NCBI GenBank assembly: GCA_004802705.1
Contig: SGPL01000543.1
Span: 1-21,989 of the forward strand
Source of the DNA: Bondarzewia mesenterica
Taxonomy: Eukaryota; Basidiomycota; Agaricomycetes; Russulales; Bondarzewiaceae
Length of the DNA: 21,989 bases
Direction: 5' to 3'
Of this stretch, positions 1 to 8,572 are shown piece after piece. The notes below the pieces were generated by a model, which saw only the letters and a program-made list of their open reading frames with translations, was not told where the DNA came from and searched no databases. Both the position numbers and the translations under genes were made by a program. Position 1 is the first letter of the stretch, and the number at the start of each line of letters is the position of its first letter.

Positions 1-128
1 GGCGAACTTTCTCGGGTGGAGTTGGCGTGACCACAGAGATTCGAAATAGATTGTGATATGGCGAGACTGAAAATTGCGAGTTGTAATCAGTTATAAAGAG
101 AAAAGATGCAGAACATACCATTCTTTCT

Positions 129-464
129 GCAGAGAGTGACTGTGAAAGAGGAAGTTGAGTGAGTGGATGGCAAGTGATGGGAAAGGTCGATGACGATGTT
201 AGCAATGTCGTAGTAAAGCACTGTCACTCACTCGTATTGATCGGTTGCTCGNGTTCGCAGTGATTTCTTTTTCTGCTGTTGAATCAGGCTTGTTATGCAG
301 AGAGTGACTGTGAAAGAGGAAGATGAGGGAGTGGGTGGCAAGTGGTGGGAAAGGTTGATGACAACATCAGCAATGTCGTAGTAAAGCACTGTCACTCACT
401 CGTATCGATTGGTTGCTCGCGTTCACAGAGATTTCTGTTTTGCTGTTGAATCAGGCTTATTATG
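129..464. repeat. 168-bp tandem duplication (2 copies)
   Basis: Two adjacent copies, 129-296 and 297-464, each begin with GCAGAGAGTGACTGTGAAAG and end with a GTTGAATCAGGCTT-like stretch followed by TATGC. They differ by scattered substitutions and a small indel, so the duplication is not brand new. One N (252) sits in the first copy. No open frame crosses both copies, so this is a non-coding segmental tandem repeat, perhaps a decayed transposon end. Confidence 0.85.
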
Positions 465-1479
465 CAGCAGGGTGAAATTATTCTATGACGGACATATACG
501 ATCTTTGTACAAAAGAGTCCGTGCTGCCCGCCAGGAACACGTTTGGTCAGATATGTTTGAGGTTGTAAGATGTACGCCCAGTTCGAGCCAATGAAAGTGA
601 ATCCTTTGTTGAAACACTTCACGCGCCTGAACAATCTCATCGAGAAGACATAGCCAAAACCGGACGTGGCAAAATGCAGATTGGCCATAGTGTCTCCGGA
701 GGGTAAAGATATTGTTGGATATTGAGATAGTGAAGCAACACAGATGATACGAATAGCTGAGTTCCATGAGCAGATTACCGACAACACTCATCTGTGTACT
801 GGCAACTTGCTCAAACAGGGCCATAAATCAGTTGTTCTGGTGCCCAAGTCTCTGAACGAGATGTTGAACATGTCACCGCTGGCCGTCAGCACTGCAACAA
901 TGCCAGCAAACTGACATTCTCAGCAGATGTGCCTTCAGCTTCAGCAACGAGAAGGCGTCGATAGTATTGCTGCATCCATTATCTTCATGCTGAGTGTAAC
1001 GGACACCTGCCGACACATCAGTATGTGAGGGAATCTTTTAGTACAATATGGCAATGCAGACGCGTACCTTGTAGAAGATGTGCCAATGTTGTGTAAGGGA
1101 TATCAAAAGCATGTCTTTCAGTTGATCCATGAGGTCATCTGTTGTAAATCGACATCTAATTCATCATCAGTGTCGCGGTCAGCATGGGTAGTGGTGGACA
1201 TTCTGGCCACCCGCAAACGGTTGCTGCCAGTGAGCGCAGCTACACCTTTCAAAAGTGCAATCCCTCGACCAACCCTGCTGGCATCCAAGCGAGTGGCAAC
1301 ATCAAAAATTGAGAGAGGTTTCGGTCAGTTGCGAAGCTGTCCTAGTGGATGTGCCAAAAGCTATTGGGACTCGTCTCCCCCCCATTGGTGGTCTGAGATG
1401 CGAAGACAGCACTAAGTAGGAGGGCGATGGAGGTTTGTCTCTGCTGGAGGTAGATAATAACCAAAGAGAAGGCGACAGG
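465..1479. other. No recognisable gene; probable decayed repeat DNA
   Basis: About 1 kb between the tandem duplication and the transposase-like remnant. Open frames of 60-130 codons exist on both strands, but none shows a family motif, a credible exon chain or consistent composition. Given its neighbours it may be decayed body or flank of the same mobile element; this is inference. Confidence 0.4.
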
Positions 1480-2084
1480 CTAATTATACATGTCATCCAT
1501 TTCTATAAGCATGTCGTCGTCACTTATTTCATCACCTCTCTCGTTGCCAGAGACCTCCGAGTCATCTTCCCAACCATCGTCCTCGCAATATCCTAACTGT
1601 GAGTCTGGATTCCCAGTATCCTCGTTGTCCGGCTCAACCGTGACCTCGTCGTTCAAGCTACCTGTGCCCAACTCTTCCAACTGCACATCTGAAAGCCGAG
1701 TTTCGACAACGGGAGCACGAGATACTGGGGCTACTAGGCTCGCAGTTTGATCATGTGCGTATGCATGGCCAACAGCAAAACCCCAGTGATAGCGCATGAC
1801 CATGTCACGGTCAGCAAATCTGAAGTCATCAATAAGTGTAAGATACTAAGGGAGATGATCATGATTAGTACTTGCCTATTGACGAAGTAACCACGCCAAT
1901 CTTTAGCATCCTGGGCACAACGGGAAAGTCCAATTCCATCGAAATGGACTTGCCCCTTCGTGAAGTCCTGAATGATGTGGCATCCCCGTAATACATTGTC
2001 AGGATATGCATCGTCACTTGCCATAGGAGAGAAGCAGAGAGACTGAAGGCGATGTCTGTCTGAGGGCATCGAGCTACTTTCCAA
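1480..2084 (-). mobile_element. C-terminal remnant of a transposase-like multicopy protein
   Basis: Two frames join across a 56-bp intron (1820-1875). Exon 1876-2084 encodes a segment with VLRGCHII and DAKDWRGYFVNR. Exon 1480-1819 continues with FADRDMVMRYHWGFAVGHAY, then an acidic tail rich in Asp and Glu ending at TAG 1480-1482. The pattern (a Leu-Arg-x-x-His start, a YFVNR-F-DRD core, a GH-Y end, then an acidic tail) is what I recall from C-termini of high-copy Agaricomycete proteins related to Plavaka/KDZ-type transposases; the exact superfamily is uncertain. The intron donor appears to be GC (GCAAGT), since only that gives the R-F-A-D-R-D junction. No catalytic core lies upstream, where the minisatellite takes over, so this is a 5'-truncated remnant. 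Confidence 0.55.
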
Positions 2085-2148
2085 CTGTTAAAACCACCGC
2101 ACCCGAGCCTATTCAGTCCCTTACTACTGTCTAAGACGGTCTGGCCGA

Positions 2149-2241
2149 ACGTGCATTTTTGGCGACCAAGACGGTCCAGCGGACTTGGGCCCAACATCTC
2201 GCCGAGATGGTCTGAGACAGTTGGGCCCAGCATCTTGCTGA
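2149..2241. repeat. Degenerate ~36-bp repeats leading into the minisatellite
   Basis: Roughly two and a half degenerate units built from TTGGGCCCAGCATCT-like blocks and GAGATGGTCTGAGACAG-like blocks at about 36-bp spacing. They share the TTGGGCC and GACGGTCT words with the 56-bp array that follows, so they look like shortened or ancestral forms of that unit. Confidence 0.6.
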
Positions 2242-2914
2242 GACCGTCTTAGATGGTTGGGCCGATCGATATGAAAAATAGCTCGGTGATTGTCAGTGAC
2301 CATCTGAGATGGTTGGGCCGACCAACATGAAAAATAGCTCGGCAATTGTCGGTGACCATCTGAGATGGTTGGGCCGATCAATATAAAAAAATAGCTCAGT
2401 AATTATCGGTGACCGTCTGAGATGGTTGGGCCCAGCAATATGAAAAATAGCTCGGTGGTCATCAGTGACCATGTGAGACAGTTGGGCCCAGCAATATGTA
2501 AAATAGCTCGGTGGTCATCAGTGACCATGTGAGACGGTTGGGCCCCGCAATATGTAAAATTATATCAAAATCACCGGTGACCATGTGAGACGGCTGGGCC
2601 TAACAAAATAAAAAATAGTGTGAGGGTCATCGACAACTGTCTGAGACAGGTGGGCCCAGCAATATGAAAAATAATGTGAGGGTCATTAGTGACTATCTGA
2701 GATGGGTGGGCTTAGTAAAATGAAAAATAGCTCGGCAGTCATTAGTGACCGTCTGAGACAGGTGGGCCCAGCAAAATAAAAAACAGCTCAGCGGTCATCG
2801 GCGACCATCTAAAATGGCTGCACCGACCAATATAAAAAATAGCTCAGTGGTCATCGGCGACCATCTGAGTGGGCTGCACCGACCAATACGAAAAATTGCT
2901 CAGTAGTTGTTGGT
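2242..2914. repeat. 56-bp minisatellite, 12 tandem copies
   Basis: Unit starts are at 2242, 2298, 2354, 2411, 2467, 2523, 2579, 2635, 2691, 2747, 2803 and 2859: a 56-bp period with a single one-base insertion in unit 3. A typical unit runs from GACCATCTGAGATGGTTGGG through an A-rich block (AAAAATAGCTC) to a GTCATCGGT-like end. ACCATCTGAGATGGT is a perfect 7-1-7 inverted repeat. Copies diverge by substitution, with the right-hand units partly switching TTGGGCC to CTGCACC. There are no unique spacers and no long open frame. Confidence 0.93.
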
Positions 2915-5049
2915 ATCCTTTCCTTGCAGCAGGAGGGCACGCCTCTAAAAACACTACAAAATCTGAGAAAGTGGGCCGGTTTTTTTTTTTTTTTTGCTTC
3001 CAACGAAAACTCGATTCAGTTGATTCGGGAGTATCCTTCAATACTTAATGCGAATATTGTAAGCGAAAGAACCTCAGAGGTTTAAGTACGATGGGCTCCT
3101 GACGAGGTTGTGTTCAACATCGAGCTTGAGTGTAAACCACTCTTCCTTTGTACCACGAAATCCGAAAACTCCTGAGGAAGACTCTCACTAGTGCTAGTGA
3201 ATACGAGTAGCTTTTCCTCTTTAAATTGTCGCACATAGAATCAACAACCTTCAGGTCTCAGGTCTCAGGAGCTCTACGTAAATGAGATACAAATAACCAG
3301 TGGACATGAGCCACTCACAGACCGACATAGATCGTTCAATTTAACCCAGCGGCTCCGGCATTAGAGTTGCTCGCACTTTCAATTGATCTGGCGGTTCCTC
3401 GGCCTTGATCCCTTTCCTTGCAAATTTTTTTACATGACTGTGTACAAAGTCGTCAAAAAAACCCCGACTCTCATTGTTTCCGATTTTTTGAGTGAGCGGA
3501 AACGTTGTCGGGCAGTGACCGAGGGTGGAGCGGCCTCTGCAACTGCACTCTCGAAAACATGGTGCCGCAAAATTCTTCCGAAAATGCGTCGCGTGTGACC
3601 ACGCGTGAACAAGCGGCTGCACACCGGCCACGGGCGGACTCTAGACACTGGGAAGGAAATGGTCCGCCGCTTTTTGTGAACCCGAACTGCGAACTCAAAC
3701 ACAAACCCCACCGCCACGCCGTGTAATAATTCTCGCCACATGGCAACTTCCGAGCCGTGTTACCGTTTATGGCAATTATCCCTACTTGTGGTACATGGTG
3801 AGTCAGAACCACTGACTCATTAAAACAGCGAGGGTGTTTTCGTCGTTTGCCACGATTTCCGAGTCCACTTCAGAGACCTTTTTCTGATCCATTCTCATGA
3901 TCCACCTTTCATGTTTGTTCCTTCCGCTCATAAAAAGTATCAGCTCGAAATACGTCTGTTGCATAAATTTATTTTCTTCAGCTCAGGCCCGACGTTGCCT
4001 CACTGTCTGGTCTCGGGATGCTTCAAGCTTCACACACTGTCTGCTTCCACATGTACACATGTACAGCGCGAACCTATGACGCCGGTAGGGATATTTTCGG
4101 GTTCCTTCCTCGTATGTAAATCGGACCAAGGGTCTCAGGCCTCAGGCCTGCGGGGATGTGGGGGCGTCAGAATACTTTACGGCAGCCAGTGGTTGATTGA
4201 CGGTGAAAGCGGGATGAGGCAACCTTTTTCCTCCGAACGGTCATCGAAAAGCCTGAAATCTTCCAGGGCATGAGTGAGGTTATAAAAATACGTCATGGTA
4301 AGCGTTGCCGGATCTTAAATAAAAGGTACTTGTTTTTACTTTTCGCTTTCCACGACGAAGTCATATTCACATTGCCAGTGCTGTGCGTAAGAGGTACGAA
4401 TCAGATTCTGCGACCGTGGGCGTTGAATATGATTTGAATGACACACACAGGGACAGCATCCTTACTCTCACCTGTCCGCCCTCATCACTTACCTCCGCGG
4501 TCTTTTGCTTCCGCTTTACGTGCACTCTCTATTAACTTCTCGAAAGGAGTCTGCCGGTCTCCCGATATATTGATTTGAACACTGTCAACTTGAGGTAAGC
4601 AACAAGAATCTCCTCTTTGTGGCTTGGATATTTACACGTTCAAGGATACTGCTAGTGACTTTCTGATGCTGACCGTCAACTGTATGCTCGTGGCATGCCT
4701 TATTGCGGGATCGACTGTGCCTTTCGATGTGAACCGTATAAATATCTCTGCCAGCATTCAGGGCACAATACATGGAACGTGCAAGCACAGCATAAATTGT
4801 TCTCTAAAATGGATGCCTCCAGTCCGTTTGTTACGCTTTGAGCCGCGTTAAAGCCTTTCTAACTAGTTGACGTCCAGATTCCCGCCACGGCGAGATAGCA
4901 GGTGACGAGTTTCACCTAGGTTGTTGGCCGGAACACACGCATTTGCAGAATGCGTTCCTGCTCCTGTCTAGATTCTGATGCTGCCCTCTCAGACACGAAG
5001 TCCGCCATTGTCGATTCTACCCCTCGACCAAAGGGTCGCAGAAAATTAG
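2915..5049. other. Gene-poor interval, about 2.1 kb
   Basis: No gene is recognised. A T16 run lies at 2980-2995, and short direct repeats of AGGTCTC and GGCCTCA occur near 3251-3270 and 4130-4150. Open frames on both strands (60-120 codons) overlap each other, lack domain motifs and do not chain across plausible introns. The last few hundred bases are probably the upstream region of the secreted-protein gene. Confidence 0.5.
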
Positions 5050-5056
5050 TATAAAG
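5050..5056 (+). promoter_or_regulatory. TATA box of the secreted-protein gene
   Basis: TATAAAG lies 75 bp before the ATG at 5131, a usual fungal TATA-to-start spacing once a short 5' leader is allowed for. The leader (about 5080-5130) is A/C-rich with a CAAGCTTAC-like segment, as in strongly expressed fungal genes. Confidence 0.6.
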
Positions 5057-5130
5057 ACTGCAGCAGCAAGGACACCCTCCTTCATTCAAGCTTACTTGCA
5101 GTTGTTACAGAATTAACCAAACCATCAGCC

Positions 5131-5953
5131 ATGCTTTCTTTCACGCGACTCACCTTGTTTGCGGCCTTGGCTCTCGCCGCTTCTGCTAATCCACTCGGCG
5201 CTATCACCGCCCGCACCTCATCTACATGCACGACTGTCAAGACAACGGACGTCACCGTCGGCAGTAACACTGTCGTGCTCTCGTCGCTTTCGTGTGATAG
5301 CACCGCGTCTGTCACTCTTGCGCCGGTTGCGGCTGCGACGAACGACACGAACGTCTGCGGAGAGATCTGTGCGTTTTATGATGAAGAGGTGCAATTCATG
5401 TTCAAAGCTGACCAGATTTGTCTTCACAGGCAACACTTTCTGCAGCGGCCAGGGCTCGCTTCCGCCCATTACTCAAGACTGCCAGGTCATCACGGAAGCA
5501 ATTACGCTTTTCGAAGGCAATCAGTGTATGTTTCTGGTCATATTCCTTTACTGCAATGCCGGAGTTAATCATGGTGTTTTCTGGGATGATAGCGCCGACG
5601 TTCACCGTGCAGCCATTTCACATCGTGCAGCTCGTTTTCGGGACATGCCGTTTCTTTTTCGAGAACTTGAGCGGTGCACCGATTGATTACTGCTGGCAAG
5701 ATCTTGTATGTTTCGATTCTCACGGCTTTGAACATTCTCCGCGCTTGTTCAACGCTCATATTTTATTGAACAGTCCAACACTGGCTCTGCTGTAGCCACC
5801 ACGTGCTTCCCACCCACCCAGCCCGTAGAGTCTCTTGCGGAGTGCAAGTCCCCCGACGGGACTTGGGAACTCGGGTACGCTTTCCATCTCTCTTGAGTGC
5901 CTGACTTATTCTGAGACTCTTGCTGAAATTTTTTCAGAGTCAGCCACTCGTAA
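5131..5953 (+). CDS. Small secreted cysteine-rich protein (basidiomycete family)
   Basis: Five exons: 5131-5368, 5430-5525, 5593-5705, 5774-5874 and 5938-5953. All junctions are GT-AG with matching phases and give 187 aa. Residues 1-19 are a signal peptide (basic start, LFAALALAASA core, cleavage before NP). The mature part has ten Cys (33, 55, 76, 80, 84, 97, 130, 145, 160, 173), a Thr/Val/Ser-rich N-terminal half with TTDVTVGSNTVVLSSLSC, a C-x3-C-x3-C cluster, and DCQVITEAI. This resembles a family of uncharacterised secreted proteins that I recall as common in mushroom-forming fungi. Possible N-glycosylation sites are NDT (71) and NLS (137). It has a TATA box, and its neighbours suggest no pathway. 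Function is unknown; an extracellular or effector-like role is only inference. The very short last exon (VSHS, stop) is the least certain part. Confidence 0.82.
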
Positions 5954-6538
5954 GTGGGTGTCGGCTTCGAGGACGATTGTAATACTGACGTAGAGCAGCA
6001 ACAATACGTCATCTTGAAGGGTGTATAATCAGTGAATGGATAATTGAGTTTTTCTTGAGTTTCTCTTGACTGTACTATTATCGTGACAATGGGGTTGAAG
6101 GTATCACACTTGGGGTCTGAAATGTACTATGAGACTTTGCAGTTTTGATAACCTCTGGGCCTCCAGCTCGCAAATATCATTTGATTTGGATATTGTTGAC
6201 AAGCCGTGCAAGGAAGGGGTCTCAATCGTTCTCAAGACTATCATATCTGTGCCCCTGGCATTCAAAAGCTGAGCAACATCAGTGATTTCCCCGGGATGAA
6301 ATGTCGCTGGTGGTAAGATACGCACTGGACGCATCATCGGGTAGCCTTTGTCTCGAGGTTATGTTCAAATATAGATTTATCACAACAGTGCAAATATCTG
6401 CACCAAAAGCTAGATCATCAAACGACACAGTAAAGTCTGGGTATGCACGAAGATGGTTAACAATGAAGTTGAGGTCATGAAGCGATGGGTATCGAATAAA
6501 AAATACAACTTGCAAAGCGTCATAATGGTCACGTTCAG
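5954..6538. other. Convergent 3' region between the secreted-protein gene and SUS1
   Basis: Contains the 3' ends of two convergent genes. On the minus strand two open frames (down to 6279, and 6104-6337) run through the SUS1 3' flank with near-normal codon usage. They do not join into a recognised protein. The first is continuous with SUS1 exon 3 if intron 3 is kept. Confidence 0.4.
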
Positions 6539-7033
6539 TCAAATTTCGAATTGCTTCTCCAAGAATTGGCGGATCATGGTAATGATTTGGTTCCTGACAG
6601 TGTCTGGTACTGATGCTTGTGCACCAAGAAAGTATGAGATAGATGTCAATGATCCTCGCAGGACGAAGATCGAATGAAGGCAACTCACCGTGCGCGTCCG
6701 CCCCGGCCCCTTCTAACAGTTTGCGTAAGGACAGTGGCTCCATCACTCTCGCCTGCTCTAAAAAGCGTTGCGCCACACCGGCATCTCAGAAAAAGTAAGT
6801 AGAAGGCATCATCATAGTGGGACACGCACCTTTAGTTTGACCCCGAACTTCGTCAACCCATCCTTCCTCGTTCAACTTGTACATGAGCAGCAAACTAATC
6901 CTGAAAAGAGCATTAGCGGATCACACGAGTTCGAGAAAAAGTAAGCTTACCGATCCCACTCTCCAGACTCGACCAAACGCTTGCGTATCTGACCATACAG
7001 CGCGTTTACCTCTGATTGAGTAGCCGCAGGCAT
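6539..7033 (-). CDS. SUS1: Transcription and mRNA export factor SUS1 (ENY2 family)
   Basis: Small helical subunit shared by the SAGA histone H2B deubiquitinase module and the nuclear-pore TREX-2 complex, coupling transcription to mRNA export. Exons on the minus strand: 7033-6951, 6900-6830, 6784-6689 and 6615-6539. Introns are 50, 45 and 73 bp, and phases agree throughout, giving 108 aa (family about 95-110). Diagnostic residues: QIRKRLVESGEWDRI, then LLLMYKLNEEGWVDEV, matching the ENY2 pattern of a rLiesGe helix followed by L...GW.d.v. The C-terminal helix is VPDTVRNQIITMIRQFLEK. Intron 2 uses a GAG acceptor; it is weak, but it is the only one that keeps phase. The start MPAATQSEV was chosen because no upstream in-frame ATG continues the family pattern. 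It is divergent from RSM10, with 164 bp between the two start codons. Confidence 0.93.
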
Positions 7034-7197
7034 AGCAGCCTGACGAGCAAGGACTTGGAGCAAGTCTTCCCCAAGGCGCGCGAAAACGCGTCAAGATCAC
7101 GTGGAATAAATGGAAAAGCATGAGAAAGAATTTCCTCATTCGCACTAACCACCTTGCACAACTTCCGAGTGCCGTCGAACAGTACATCAGCCTTTAA
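7034..7197. promoter_or_regulatory. Divergent promoter region, SUS1 / RSM10
   Basis: Only 164 bp separate the SUS1 and RSM10 initiation codons, so the 5' leaders and core promoters must be very short or overlap. No clear TATA box is seen in either direction. A bidirectional TATA-less promoter is inferred. Confidence 0.55.
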
Positions 7198-8332
7198 ATG
7201 CTTTCGGCTGTCGCGAGGAGGAGTCTTGCGCATTCGACGCGTTCTGCGCTACCAGGAGCGATGAGGTGGGTGCGCTTGGAGAGCACTACTGCTACTCCTC
7301 CCCCCACGTAAGTCTTCGGAACGTTCGCGCCTTGCAGTTGCCTCATAACTTTTCATAGGCCTGAGCCCTCTAAGAAGAAAGCAGGTACTTCATCTTCGGA
7401 GACTGCAATCCCGCAGAAAGAGGCAATTGATGGCTTGCCTACCTCTCAGTATGTCTCTCGACTTCATTTCTGATTTATGTCCTGACAGTGCTTTGTTTTC
7501 AGACCAGCCATTACTCCTGCTGCTACTCCTGCTGCCCTCGCTACCCCCGCGGCCGTGGCTACCACTTCAGCTGTAGATAATCACAGCTCTGTCACTGCTT
7601 CTGCACCCTTAGCTTCAAAACTTGCTTCGTGCGTGATTTCAACCATAGATATTTTGATGTTTCTCAGTCTCACTTGATTTTGAATACGAAGTGCACCAAC
7701 AACGCTATCGTTAAAGTCGTCAAAATCTACTTCAAACACACCACCTGTCATTGTCCCAAAGCCCATCCGCCGCATCGTTCCCGACCCTGAAGAGCGTCAT
7801 TGGCATGAGACAGTTGTGAATGGGCGCGGCAGCTTGTCACCCTACCGACACCCTCAAACCTACGGGATCCCCGTCGCGATCATCCATTTCCGTTCCTATT
7901 TCCCTTCCCAACTCGCCCTTTTCACGCATTTCGTTTCACATGCCGCCTCATCCCTTGGCATCCCCATTTCGGGTGTCGCGTCGCTCCCAACGCAGCGCTC
8001 GATGTGGACCGTCCCGCGTGGGCCCTTCGTGCACAAAAAAGTCGCAGGAGAACTTTGAGCGTACCGTGCACAAGCGCGCGATCAAGGCGTTCGATGCGGA
8101 TCAGGAAGTTGTCGACCGATGGGTCAAGTATATGGAGCGACATGCGATGCCGGGTGTGGGTCTGAGGGTTGTCAGGTGGCACAGGGTGCCTATCAGTGTC
8201 GGGAAGAAACAGTTGGAGAGTGTCATGGGGCAGATGAGGCTGGGGGGGATTACGGACAAGCAGAAGATGAAGGCTCTGGGAAAGCAGATTGTCAAGGAGG
8301 AGGCCAAGGCTGTTCAGGATGTCCTTCCTTAG
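7198..8332 (+). CDS. RSM10: Mitochondrial 37S ribosomal protein uS10m (frameshifted in this sequence)
   Basis: Small-subunit mitoribosome protein of the uS10 family. Exons 7198-7307, 7359-7448, 7503-7628 and 7692-8332; introns of 51, 54 and 63 bp with matching phases. The ATG at 7198 is preferred over the in-frame ATG at 7261 because it supplies a mitochondrial presequence rich in Arg, Ser and Ala (MLSAVARRSLAHSTRSALPG). An Ala/Thr/Pro-rich linker follows, then the S10 core: TYGIPVAIIHFRS, LPTQRSMWTVPRGPFVHKK, then SQENFERTVHKRAIKAFDAD and GVGLRVVRWHRVP. The core is split between two frames at the A6 run 8035-8040; one A too many turns HKK-SQENF into a stop a few codons on. Both sides are fully conserved, so a sequencing error is more likely than a pseudogene. 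The corrected length would be 321 aa. Confidence 0.9.
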
Positions 8333-8572
8333 CTCTTGCGTATAATTGCTCTAGAATCAGGCTATCTCGTTGGCACCTCTCTGCTTATTTGATTGGCTTA
8401 TGAACGGACTTGTTTGCTCGACATAACTACTCTGAAAATCAGTTAATGTCCCGAACGAATGAGGACTATCGAACTTGAAGGAGCGGCCCGTGGAAATTCG
8501 GCAAGTGCCGAGCGCCTTAATCAGCCACAACGCGTCCTCGCAGGTCTTCGCGCTCGCTGTGTTCAAACGACC
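8333..8572. other. RSM10 3' flank and mago nashi promoter
   Basis: 240 bp between tandem genes. No TATA box or other feature stands out. It must hold the RSM10 terminator and the mago nashi promoter. Confidence 0.4.

Noticed and set aside
392..824. Overlapping minus-strand frames of 113 and 131 codons
   Set aside because: They overlap each other in different frames, extend into the tandem duplication, and show no motif.
2242..2914. CRISPR-like regular repeat
   Set aside because: The 56-bp units are directly abutting without unique spacers and the setting is eukaryotic; it is a minisatellite.
3341..3812. Three overlapping minus-strand frames of 96-113 codons
   Set aside because: Mutually overlapping in all frames with plus-strand frames as well; no motif or consistent intron chain.
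5159..5686. 175-codon plus-strand frame inside the secreted-protein gene
   Set aside because: Shadow frame of the spliced gene; it reads through three introns and lacks the signal peptide and Cys pattern.
7006..7233. 75-codon minus-strand frame starting upstream of SUS1
   Set aside because: It is in a different frame from the SUS1 core and is antisense to the RSM10 presequence; the SUS1 start at 7033 fits the family length.
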